64,000 bases of DNA from Parietaria judaica (lineage: Eukaryota > Streptophyta > Magnoliopsida > Rosales > Urticaceae): positions 18,676,606 to 18,740,605 of the forward strand of contig OX940865.1 in assembly GCA_954871525.1 (NCBI GenBank), given 5' to 3'. The notes beneath the pieces are model-generated. The model ran no database searches and was not told the origin of the DNA. It worked only from the letters and a program-made list of their open reading frames with translations. Shown here piece after piece: positions 35,720-46,859 of the stretch. The stretch's first letter is position 1, and each line of letters starts with the position of its first letter. The position numbers were made by a program, and so were the translations under genes.

Positions 35720-38700
35720 CTAGGAAGCAGATTGCAGCCTCATCATCCTCAAGGAGAGGTACGCCAAGAGCCGGTACCCGAAAACCATGGCCACCAAGGC
35801 GCACACCTCCGTCGAGCCGTGGTCAATCATCAGCCCGTTGATCGTGGCCGGCGCCATGTGCCCGTATTGCACCTTCAAGAGGAGCTTGTACGTGTGGTAG
35901 TTGAACGACAGATACCGAATCCAGGATATGAACACCGGGACTTTCTGAAGAATGGGGCGAACAAATTAAGCTGTTAATTACCGTAAAATTTAGCGTCTTG
36001 TTATAAATTTTTTAGTATAATTTCGGGTACCTTGACGAAGAATCCACCTGCTAACATGAAAGTCATTACAGTGACTGAAGCAAGAGTTGTGGCTTTCTTT
36101 ATGTCCATGAGTGTTGCTCCAATGGCTAGCCCAAGTCCCTGAATTATTATTACAATTCAATTAGAAAAGATAAATATATTTTTAGATACAAAATTAATAT
36201 ATTAATTAGATATATAAGATAGAGACAAATTTTTTTTTTTGAGAAATTTGTTGATGAAGATAATTAAACTTAGTTGTGCAAAACTAGAACAATTTATTTG
36301 TAATAAACAAAATCATGTAGCCACATTCAATTTCAAACTACTATCAGATAACATAGCTATAGGTTATTTCTTAAGATAATTTATTGGGGTGAAAATTTTG
36401 TGCCATGCAGCGCTCCTGGCCCGTTTTTTCGAAGCCTGGAAAATGAAAAGAAAAAAAAAAAACTAGAACCTAGTCCCAGTTTTGGGAAGGCCCTGGAATG
36501 CTGAAACCGGACCAACTGACCCAAAGTACCGGTACCCGGTTCTAGTTTCAGGGTTATGGTAAAGGTATTTAAAATATCGGTCTGTTTTCGGGAAAGCCTG
36601 GAAATAGAAACTGCCCTGAAAAAGAAAAAAAGAAAAAAAAAAGGTACTGGTTTGGTTTCGGGAAAACCCGGGAAACAAGACTGGACAGAAAAATTCAAAA
36701 ATCTGATACCAAATCCCGGTTTCAGCCTGTATTTATAAGGTGGAAAGAATAAGACAGTGGTATACCTGAGCTGCTACAATACAGAGGAAGATGGTGAGCA
36801 TGGTGAGGAAGAAATGGCAGGCAGAGAGCTTGAGAGCCGCCATGAAGTAGACGAGAAGAAGGAAGAGGACCGGAAGCAGGAGATCCAGCGGCAGATCGCT
36901 CGTGGTTCTGGCCAAGAAATAAGCACTCAGTCTGTACATGTCTGCAGATCTCTCCTTGCTCAGCATCGCTCTCTCTTGCGGGAATGCGAAAATGGCCGTG
37001 AAAACTGGGAAGAATCCCCAGAATACCGATATGAAGAACAGAAGACCAGCCTGCAAATTTCAATGCTGTTAATAAGCCTGTAATCCGGATCACTGTCTCG
37101 CTTCTTTCTGAAATCTGAAAATTCAATTCTCAAAACGGTTTTTACCGGTTCTATTATGCTGACGCAGCTGGAAAATTCATTTTAACATTAACTTGCATTA
37201 CATGGTTCAGGCCGTCATGACACTAAAAAATGAAATATAAATTCGTTTTACCGAGTTTTACTTGCGATTTTGTTGTGGATTACCTGATCTTGCCTGCCTT
37301 TAAGAGTATGGCCGTCGGATCGCCACCAAAGCAGGCCCAAGATGATTGCCGTGGACACAACCTGCGTGATGCGCAGCCAGCTGAAGTAGTCGTGCCGCCT
37401 CTCCTTGATCCCTCTCCCGAACAGAATGCGGAACTGCTCGCACCACCCTGCGCCCCACTCGCGCTTTGCGTTCGACACTTTCAACTTCACCTCCTCGTCG
37501 AGCGCCAACGGGACCATCAACTTCTTCTTCTCCGCGGCTGCAACTCGTGTCTCGTACGCCTCCACCAGATACTAATAAGATGCAAGGAATAAAAGGTTCA
37601 TTATCAATAATTAGTCATACCGTAGTTTAAAGGAATAATGGCGATAATATTCTACCTCGTGAACAAGAGCTGGGGACGGCTTTCCACTCCTCGCGTCATC
37701 AGCGGAGTTCTCCATGTGCACCTTGTCCTCGAGCTCCGACGGGAGAGAGATGTCGTTCGCGGTCCCGTTTGCAAGGTCAAGCAAGAACTCAGCCGGGTTC
37801 ATGGCGATCAGCGGCGAGCACCCGATGGACGAGAAGTATATCATTGCTTCCGCCGCTTTCCCGAAGTAAAGCAAGCTTCCTTTACCAAGAAGGATGAGCT
37901 TATCGAACTTGTGGAACAGCCTGCTCGACGGCTGGTGGATCGTCGTGATCACGGATTTCCCGGCCTGTCGTGTCACGGCCGTGAGGATAATGTTACAACA
38001 AATTTTTAAGGGAAAAAAGATAAAGAAAATACCGCAGCTACGTCTTGTAACATCTGGATAATCCTCATCGCAGTGGTCGAATCCAAGCCGGAGGTCGGCT
38101 CATCGAGAAAGAGAAGAGAAGGGTTGATTATGATCTCGTTGCCTATGCAGACACGCTTCCTCTCGCCCCCGGAAACGCCACGCACAAACGAGCCGCCGAT
38201 CATCGTGTCTTGGCACCTACGCAAGACAACACTCCTTGCTCAGCTCTAAAAACACGTGACGCTATAAAATTGAATTATTGGCGACAATCTTCTTGAAATT
38301 TTGTTTACCGGTGCATATTGACCCCTAATCTTTCCTTTATGGTGCTTCACAGCCTTTATTCTAAGGAACTAAGTTCAGGGAGCAAATTGAACGAATACTA
38401 AGTTCACTTTGAAACGCATCTAATTGTAAAAATGTGGGAGATTGCAACCAATTTAGTCTGACGAAAGTGATTTCTTGCCTCTCTAAGCCGAGCTCGTAAA
38501 TGACGTCCATTGCCCGTTTGCTTTTCTCCTCCTTCGTCAACTTCTTCGGCAGGCGCAGCCGGGCGGCGTAAGTCAGCGTTTCTCTCACCGTCAGGTGGGG
38601 AAACAACACGTCGTCTTGCGTCACAAATCCTATCCTGCGATATTAGAAAGACGTTGTGCTATTTAATTACCGATTGCGAAAAGGTTAACGAATAAGTATT

Positions 38701-40285
38701 CTCAAGTACGTTTGAAAGATTCTTTTTCTGTTATTACCTGCTCTTTAAGAACTTAGAATATGGCTGGTCATTGTAAGTGATTGAGCCGCCAACGTTGGGT
38801 TGTACCACCCTCCCTCCGAGTAAGTTCAGAAGCGTCGATTTTCCGCTCCCGGAGGGTCCCATTAGCGCCAAAACCTCGCCCGGACTCACCGCACCCGTGA
38901 TCCCGTGCAAGATCTCCTTCTCCTCACTCGACCGCATTCCTTTCATGACCACCTTGTATGTAATATCCGTGAACTGCAAAAATTACGTACTTAAGTTAGA
39001 ACAGTTAACAACTCTCACTCTTTATCACTAACAACTAATTTGTTCGGAACTTCAACACAATCGCAGCGTATAAAGCGTAGAAAATGGAATCAAATTAGAT
39101 TTCCATACCCTTCATTCCTTCCAATTCCCAAGCTTTTTTGGTGTTTCTTTTTTTCATCTATTCAAGAACAATTTTTGTGAATTGTTCAACAAGGAACCTC
39201 TAACAGTAATATATTTGGTTTTGGCTTGGAAAGCAAGGCAAGTCTTGTACACAAAAGCCACATGGAAAACAAACTCTGTTACAAGACTGAACCTGACCAT
39301 ATATTTGCTATAATCATAATCCCAGTACTTGATTTGAGTGACTCGCCTTCGATTTTCGCCTGTTCAAATAAATAGTAGTACTCAATCAAAACTCGTGAGC
39401 TTGCGGCCGATCAATTCAGTGAGGTTCTAAGACCCGTATCTAGGCGCGGTTTTTGCATAAAAATAACAAAAACTCGATAATTTGTTACGTTGCTATTTCA
39501 AACTTGGAAACTTGTGCCTCTTTTTTTCTTGCTTTCCCTTTACCTTGAGGTAAATCGGCAACGTCGGCTCCGTTTGAAATTTTGGCTTTCGGATTCCCGC
39601 TTCAATATCTTCCGCTGCAAGTTTCCAAATTATAGCCGTTGATTAAGAATAATGGACTGTAGAGCATGTTGTCAAAAGGACTTAAAAATTAGATCAATGA
39701 CACAAAATTAAAAATAATGGACTATATTTTGATGATTAAAAAATCATTATATTAAGCTCTAAATAAGAGTATTCTTTCAATTATTACTGAAGAATACTTT
39801 ACTATAGTCTAATATTCCCTATATATAGAACAATCAAAATATGCCAAAAAGTCTAATATTGGTGAAATTGTAGTTGAGAATATAAGAGAAGAATAGTCAA
39901 TTAAAAAGGCATATAGAATAAATTTCACTATCAAGAGCAAAACAACAAGACATGTTTTCTCCTAATTTTGGGACCCATGTTTGACTTTTCTTTTCTTATT
40001 ATGGTCAAAGACATGCACATGGCTGACTCTCCTAGTGACTTGGAGTGAGAATTTAATACAATAATAAAGACACTTAGGATCATAGTGTTAATTTCAATTT
40101 ATTATAACCCATTAAGTTAAATATGCATATCAATTATTGTTCTGAATAAATTCATGGTGGAAAAAAAAAGGTTCACTTAAATAAAGTGATGATAATGTGA
40201 AGCCATACACAAATGTGTGGAGTGTATCAAAAGGTTGGCAATGTTGGCATGCAATTGCATGGACTTCAAGTCTCCTTTTCCCTCA

Positions 40286-40328
<43 letters not shown>

Positions 40329-41310
40329 ATTTGTATATATCGTTGATTTTGACCAATGCCTTCCATATCAATCTTACTCATCTCTCTCATTAGCCTTACC
40401 AATAAATTAAGGGTTTTCCCATTTATATGGTCTCTTTTTTGACATCTCATTTTAATTATAAACAAAAACATTATATTTAATGAGATTATAAGAAAACGGC
40501 CAATAAAAAAAAAAGATTGGAAAAAGGAGAGGTTGGAATTGAGTCATTCCAACTTATTATCTGCAAAATTATATTAGTGACCAAATAATTAATTAGCATG
40601 AAATATTTACTAAAAACGTTCAAATTCAGAAACAAAAGAACATATTCCTTAAGCATTTTGTTTTTTTAATAATTATTCCAAAAACACATGTGACGTTACA
40701 TACATTAACTAATAAATAATAAGATGCATAGCACATATGATAAAACTATTTTTTGATTAAATTGTTATCGAAAAAAAGAAGATACAATTCACATGTACAT
40801 TAGTAAGATAAATGAGACTAGATAGTTTAGTAGATTGAGTTTAAAGAATTAATTATTAATTAGTAATTAACACTCGAATTAACTAAATAAACGGTACTAC
40901 TCACGAATATCGTCGTCGCTGAAGGGCTTGGAGTCGGCGATATCCTCGGGCGGCAAGGTGAAGCCCGTGAAGGAGAAGGAGAGGCCCAAGCTGGCGCTGC
41001 TGGCCCGGCTGAGCGCGGCCCCACTCGAGAGCTCGTCGATGTCGAACTTCAACTGAGCGCTCCTCGACTTCCGGATGTGGCTGTTCTTGTTGCCCATCCT
41101 CCCGGGAGACCCCGCCGTCAGCAGCTGCCGGCTCGACTTCCTCGATAGTGGCGCGCCCTCCCCCGCCCCTGACTCCATTGGAGGCGGCGGAGACTTGAAT
41201 GCTGCCGTGACTTTCTCGAGCAGCTGGTCGGACTTCGTCCTCGCCAGCGACGTCGACGACCCCGCCGGCGGCAGGCCGCTGCCGCCACTATTAGTAGAGT
41301 TGCTTTTCAT
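35720..41310 (-). CDS. ABCG22: ABC transporter G family member 22 (half-size, white-brown complex type)
   Basis: Plasma-membrane half-transporter; in Arabidopsis ABCG22 affects stomatal water loss. Ten coding exons: 41310-40905, 39614-39544, 38973-38738, 38634-38479, 38216-38033, 37964-37656, 37571-37284, 37050-36766, 36138-36031, 35944-35720, giving 755 aa (Arabidopsis about 751). The Ser-rich N-terminus has [19 protein letters not shown] and [20 protein letters not shown], all typical of ABCG22. The nucleotide-binding domain has Walker [10 protein letters not shown] (198-206), signature VSGGE (304-308) and Walker B SLLFLDEP (323-330), with the switch His in [12 protein letters not shown]. 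The membrane domain starts near [18 protein letters not shown] and includes [24 protein letters not shown] and [20 protein letters not shown] segments. The intron after exon 4 uses a GC donor (GAGAG|GCAAG); the other introns are GT-AG. The intron after exon 8 carries an insertion. Confidence 0.96.
36390..36735. repeat. Insertion of degenerate repeats in an ABCG22 intron
   Basis: A G+C-richer block inside intron 8 with recurring motifs of the form TTTTCGGGAAAGCCTGGAA (near 36424, 36480, 36585 and 36655), interrupted by A-rich tracts of 10-20 bases. All copies point the same way. No terminal inverted repeats or target duplication were seen; origin unknown. Confidence 0.55.
40289..40324. repeat. 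(AT)n microsatellite in ABCG22 intron 1
   Basis: About 18 uninterrupted AT dinucleotides in the long first coding intron. Confidence 0.95.
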
Positions 41311-41316
41311 GATTCT

Positions 41317-42000
41317 CTGTATTAATAATGGAATAAGTAAATTAGTGAGCTTTCATACTAAGAAAAATGAGACCAAAACATGAACTCGCATATACAAGAT
41401 CCTTAATCAACATGCATTTTTAGCGGTATGTTATACATACACAAATTTATGTATACATATATAGTTTAGATACATATGTGTTGTGTGTATCAGTGTATGA
41501 ATCTAAGTGCGCTTGTGTTTTTATATTTATTTATTATATAGAATGGCTCGTGTCTCATAATGAGTCAAGCAAAATAAATAATCTTGATGACATATAGTAA
41601 TTATATATATATATATATATAAACACATGTGTGTGTGTTTGAGTATAAGGAAAGGAGATCAACACTAATTAATTAGCACAATTCCATGGTAATGAGATAG
41701 TAACCGAAAAAAAGTATACATAACCTGTATATGTATGTTATATAACTTGATTAGTAGTATATATATATATATATATATATGTATATGTTAGTGTGTGTTA
41801 TATATGATTTACATACCTTAATAATGCCAGAAGAAAGGAGCTATAAATATGGCGTAAGTTGTCAAAGAGGGTGAAAATATGAAGAAGAAGAAGAAGAAGA
41901 AGAAGGAAGAAGAAGAGGGTATTTTTTTCTTTCTTTTTTTTTTGAAATAAATGAGTTCAAGTGTGACACCTCTCACGTTGCATCAACTTCTTATAAAGAG
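41317..42000 (-). promoter_or_regulatory. ABCG22 leader intron, 5' UTR and promoter
   Basis: Six bases upstream of the ATG is a splice acceptor (ATACAG, 41317-41322 on the plus strand). A matching GTATGT donor borders an untranslated exon that begins at 41817, so a leader intron of 500 bp is likely; it holds two AT-dinucleotide runs. The untranslated exon includes a CTT/TTC trinucleotide repeat (minus strand; GAA on plus at about 41880-41905). A TTTATAAG box lies near 41990-41999. Confidence 0.6.
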
Positions 42001-42009
42001 AGAAGGACA

Positions 42010-44724
42010 CGAAGTTCCCAAACAATCCTCGTGCTTATCCATATATTACGTACACACACTATACCATATGAATATACTAAATATATATTAGGTTTTCATC
42101 ACATCCCAAATAATAAAAGTTCTCATCATTTATTTATTTTTGAATGGCATCATACAATATGTTTTAGACATGATCATTATTGCATATTCTTTGGTCTTTT
42201 TACATGTAATTATTCTAATGTAGAAATTTTAGAAAAATCAGACAAATTCTACGGTTTAAAACACTCATTGAGCTTATAAGACACATTCAAATAATCAAAT
42301 GCGTCATGATATATACGGTGTAAGTACTCATTAAGCAGTATATATGGAAGCGGCATATAATCCCATATATTTATGTTTATCACAAATTAATTAGTATTTA
42401 TTAATATTATAATTTATACTATATGCAAACAAGACGGGCGCCTTTGGGTCCCCAAATTTTAAGAGCCCAAATTTTATTAAATATATTAATATTGTATATT
42501 TAAATGTATAAAATTTTATGCCATAAACCAAATTTTATAAAATGTATAAAATTTTAATTTTTAAATAATTTAAAGGCCCCAAAAGTTTACTAAATTCAAG
42601 GAGGGCCCCAATTAAAAACGACAAACTCATGGCATGCCCTGCCTAGGAGATATATATGTCGTAAAATTATCACATAATAAACAAATGATCATGCAGCCCT
42701 GATTCCCCTGAAGCATTAATATCTTATAGTACTTATGTCGCAAATGTCATATATATATATAAAGAGTTACCCTGAGTTAGATCGTATTTTCTCGGAAACT
42801 TAGGCATAGTTCATGTTTGAGACCCTTAAAGTATTTAAAAATGAACTTTTCATATATAATTAAATATATATAGACCGAAATAAATGCGACAAAAAGCGTT
42901 GCCGTACACGTGTTTGCATGCATACTTGTTTGGTGTGGAATTTCAAAGAGGTTTTGATGCGATGGAAATGAGACGTTTTGTTGCTGAGTTTGTATGAAGA
43001 GTTGGTTATAGCAGCGAAGCGACCATTTCATAGCTTTTAACAGTTAATGGCGTTTTAATTTCATTTGGGATTTATATGTTTTTAATGGATGACTTTGATG
43101 TGCCGTCTAATTATTAATTTTGAAAGTATCAAGCTTTATGCAATAATGTGACACTACATTTTGTATTTTCTCTTTTCTAAATACATTTGATCGATCGTAT
43201 ATATATATATCATCAGTGCGTGTATATAGCTAGCAATATTATCTACATATATATAAATTAATGCATATATATATATGAGGTGTTCGTTACAGTTTTGATT
43301 ACCCATTTCGCAGGGAATTGCCATATTCTTGGAGTTTTGCAATATATTTTCTCCTTTAGCTAGGGTTTATTCATTAATATATATAAATGTCACTGTACAT
43401 ATTGACGGGGTGAGTGACCTCATCATATAAGATTGAGCTTCGAAAACCATGACATAATATATATATATATATATATTATTATTCGTCCTTATTTTGCTTT
43501 CTCATATCATAATTTTTTTCATTAATCATTACGCAATTATATACGTCATACGTGAATATATATGGCAAGTCGTGCTGTGTCTGTGCATTAACGATAAAAT
43601 GCTACAGTTATACCTAATTTTTATAGCAATTAGTATAGATACATATAGTTAGTAAAAAGAAGAAGCAATATTTACATATAATTAGTGATCATAAATAACA
43701 TCACGTGTGTACAGACAGAGTATATCACTACTATATATGTAAATATTATTATTATATGGTTCAAAGTTCAAATTTCATTCCTTTTAAAATCAATGTACTA
43801 TTATTTTATTTACTTTTTTAGTTTAAATTCATATAATAAATTTTACTTTGACTTCTTTATTTTTTTTCTTCAAATTTAAATACAAAGCTGTATATTTAAT
43901 CCTTTCGTATGTAATTATAAATTCCGTGATCGCATATATAGCATTTTCCTTATCTTGTAATCTATTTGCATTAATGTTGAGACATAAGGTAGTGGAAGTT
44001 TATATGATTGCTGTACGAAGATCGTCTTTCCAAGTTCCAACTATTAATGCTGAGATTATTAATTAAATAAAAAGAATAACTATTTACAATAATTATAGTG
44101 GATGCTCATTTTCATGATTTGAATAAAGTCATACTAGTTTTCTGTAAATCACTACAATAAGGAAGTGACCCACTTCGAACCATCACCACTTTTCTCACAG
44201 TGACTTAGTGCTATATAGTAAGATTAATGCATCTTATATTGAGTATATATATCCATGCACATACACATACTGATATTATATATCTCTATATATATATATA
44301 TTTGGCATAATGATGATTTTTGACTCGTGCACTTTGGTAAGTATATGTCATATTAGTTCATTATATTTATATTGCAACTGCAGTCTGCAAGTACAACTAA
44401 AATCCTTTTAGAGAGATAATATAAATGATATAGTAGCTAGTAATTTTCCTACAAAAATATGTTTAATTATATATATATGGTAGAGGCTACTATATTATTA
44501 ATGTTATTGTAGTGGATCTACTATATATTATGTTAATCATCAGTTGATATTGATGATTAGAGTTAGAAATAAAAGTCTAATAATTTGATCCACTTAATCG
44601 AATCTCATTCTAATTTACATTATTTATATATATATATATATATATATAAAAGACTAATTAGAAGACCTAACCTCACCATCGAATATTTAAGAGCATTTAG
44701 GCAAGTGCGAAGCCAATAATTATG
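42010..44724. other. A+T-rich intergenic DNA
   Basis: No gene seen. Numerous short AT runs, for example 43200-43210 and 43459-43475. A stretch at about 42430-42620 with GGGTCCCCAAATTT and GGGCCCCAATT motifs looks like a transposon scrap, but I could not place its ends. Confidence 0.55.
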
Positions 44725-44732
44725 GTAAGGAG

Positions 44733-45270
44733 TAGGGCTGTAATCGGAGTAGATATTCGATTTAAAAAAAAAAAACTATCCGCATCCGGATCCGGTTTTG
44801 GATATCCGAAAAATCATTATCCGTATCCGGATCCATATACTTATTTTCAAAACCCGGTTTTACTATCTGAATCCGGTTTTGAAATATGGATATGGATATT
44901 ATCCGGATATCCGGATCCAATTTAAAAAAGATAAAGATAAAGATAAAACGTATGTCTCAACTCTCAACCACCAAAAAGACCGTACATATCTTGCCATTGT
45001 CTCAACTCTCAACCACCAAAAAAACATATATATTATAGTACATATAAAAATAAAAATGCATGAGTAAACCCTTAAAAAATAAATTAAAAAATTAATATAA
45101 ACCGGGTTTAAAATCGAATACTGGATATTCGGATTTTAGAATAACAAAATCTGTATTCGAATTTGGTTTGGAATCTGGATATGGATATCCACATCCGGAT
45201 TCGGATTTTAAAATCAGATACGCATACGGATGCAGATTTTATCCGGATACGGGTTTTAGTAACAGCCCTA
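44733..45270. mobile_element. hAT-type MITE rich in ATCCGGAT motifs (538 bp)
   Basis: The 8-bp duplication GTAAGGAG flanks it at 44725-44732 and 45271-45278. The ends are inverted: TAGGGCTGTAAT at the left and GTAACAGCCCTA at the right. Both subterminal zones (44775-44930 and 45100-45260) are packed with copies of ATCCGGAT(A/C)-type motifs and GGATATCC palindromes, on both strands. The centre has a 23-bp direct duplication of GTCTCAACTCTCAACCACC at about 44953 and 44999. No coding capacity; mobilised, if at all, by a hAT transposase encoded elsewhere. Confidence 0.9.
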
Positions 45271-45278
45271 GTAAGGAG

Positions 45279-46580
45279 GGGCGAAAATAATATTTAAGTG
45301 TCTCTTTGCAGGGTTGTCGGCATTAGAGTCGTGAGGGGCCTAAGCAAAAATAATTTTTAACGCCCTCTAGCAATACAATTTGATGTATCACAAATATTAA
45401 ACAAGTACTACATTATTCTAAATAAATTTGAATAAAAAAAATAAATTTAAAGGCCCTTCACATAAAATTATTGTTAATATATAGTCTTAAAAATCAATAA
45501 ACAAGTATAAAAACTTTATTAAAAAAATATCATAAAACTGGATGTTTTTAATCAAAATTGTGTGGATACGCGAGTCGCCTACAAGTTTCCATCTATAAAA
45601 AAAGGAATTAATAAAAAACGAGCAGAACACCAAAATTAAAACAAAATTCATATTAAACAAAAAAAAGTTAAAAATATAAGCAAAAACTCTACCAAACCAC
45701 TTTAAAAAAGACAGATTTGCCTATGAATATTTAGTTAACGATGTCGCCAACAACACAATAATGAGCACAACAATGAATCACTATTTTTTTTTTTTCAATT
45801 TTAACACTAATTGCATCGTTTTTAAATTGAATAAGCTTTTTCTTCCTCGTAAATTTTTTTATTTATCATTTATTCAAGAGTTCGTTATGTCCCAAAAAAA
45901 AAAATACATAAGTGAAGATACCCTGAAAAACGATGAAACACGGACGCAAAGTCTAAAAAATAAGCAGAGAAATATAAAATTATGATTTTCGATAGAAAAA
46001 TAAATTCCGACTTAAACTTTGAAGGAGGAAAATTGATTATCGAGGACAAAATTAGACAGGCAAATGGGAGCGGTTGCCCCACAAGCCATGAAGTGGCTTC
46101 CCCACTGTTTAGAGAGGTACGCTATTAGATTAATTTATCGTTTTTGCGTTGTATATATTTTAACATATTTATCCCTTCACGAACATGTTTAGATCACTAT
46201 TTGGTCTTATGTTTACAAAGTCTCCTAATTATACAATAATATTAAACAAGTATGTTAATGAATAATTAATGAGGAAATATAGGGAAATGAAGAGAGGAGG
46301 GTAAAAGCGTAAATTCAGAAGTCAATATAGATTATAGATACGTGAAGTGAGTAACAGAAGGATGAGATGTTGAGTTGAAAAAGGACATATTTGGTGGCTC
46401 TATCTTCCTCTTCCTCTTCCTCTTCCTCTTCCTCTGTGGTGCTCATCTCTTCTTCCATCCTCTTCCTCCACGTTGCACTTCACATTAATATATATATATA
46501 TATATATATACTCTAAACTCCAAAGTTTTATCCATATTAATTTATTTATCAAGAGCCGGATTTTTTTATTCCGAAAACAA
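45279..46580. other. Intergenic DNA with possible transposon scraps
   Basis: No gene. The stretch at 45300-45480 (GAGGGGCCTAAGCAAAAATA, AAAGGCCCTTCAC) reads like the eroded end of a plant transposon. A TTCCTC hexanucleotide repeat is listed separately, and an AT run lies at about 46484-46511. Confidence 0.5.
46402..46434. repeat. (TTCCTC)n microsatellite
   Basis: About five and a half uninterrupted TCTTCC hexanucleotides. Confidence 0.93.
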
Positions 46581-46592
46581 AAAAGATATTTG

Positions 46593-46855
46593 AATCTTAA
46601 AGATCGTCGTTAAAATACTTTATTCGACCAAATCTTTGTAATAACGGCTCTTATATATTCTGTAGGTTTAAATTTATTCATATTATGTAGTACTATAACA
46701 TCGAGAAATCTTAAAGATCGCCGGTAAAATACTTTACTCGACACGAATCTTTATAGTGACGGCTCTTACTCATCTGTAGCATCGAGAAATCTTAAAGATC
46801 GTCGGTAAAATACTTTACACGATGTGAATCTTTGTAGTGACGAGTCTTGCTCGAG
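46593..46855. repeat. Tandem repeat of about 81 bp, three copies
   Basis: Copies begin AATCTTAAAGATCGYCG at 46593, 46707 and 46788, each continuing GTAAAATACTTTA-CGA...AATCTTT-TA-TGACG. The second and third are 81 bp apart; the first is separated by 114 bp because of extra sequence. Confidence 0.85.
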
Positions 46856-46859
46856 GTTA

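Noticed and set aside
37230..38009. Plus-strand frames of 120 and 123 aa
   Set aside because: Exact antisense shadows of ABCG22 exons 6 and 7.
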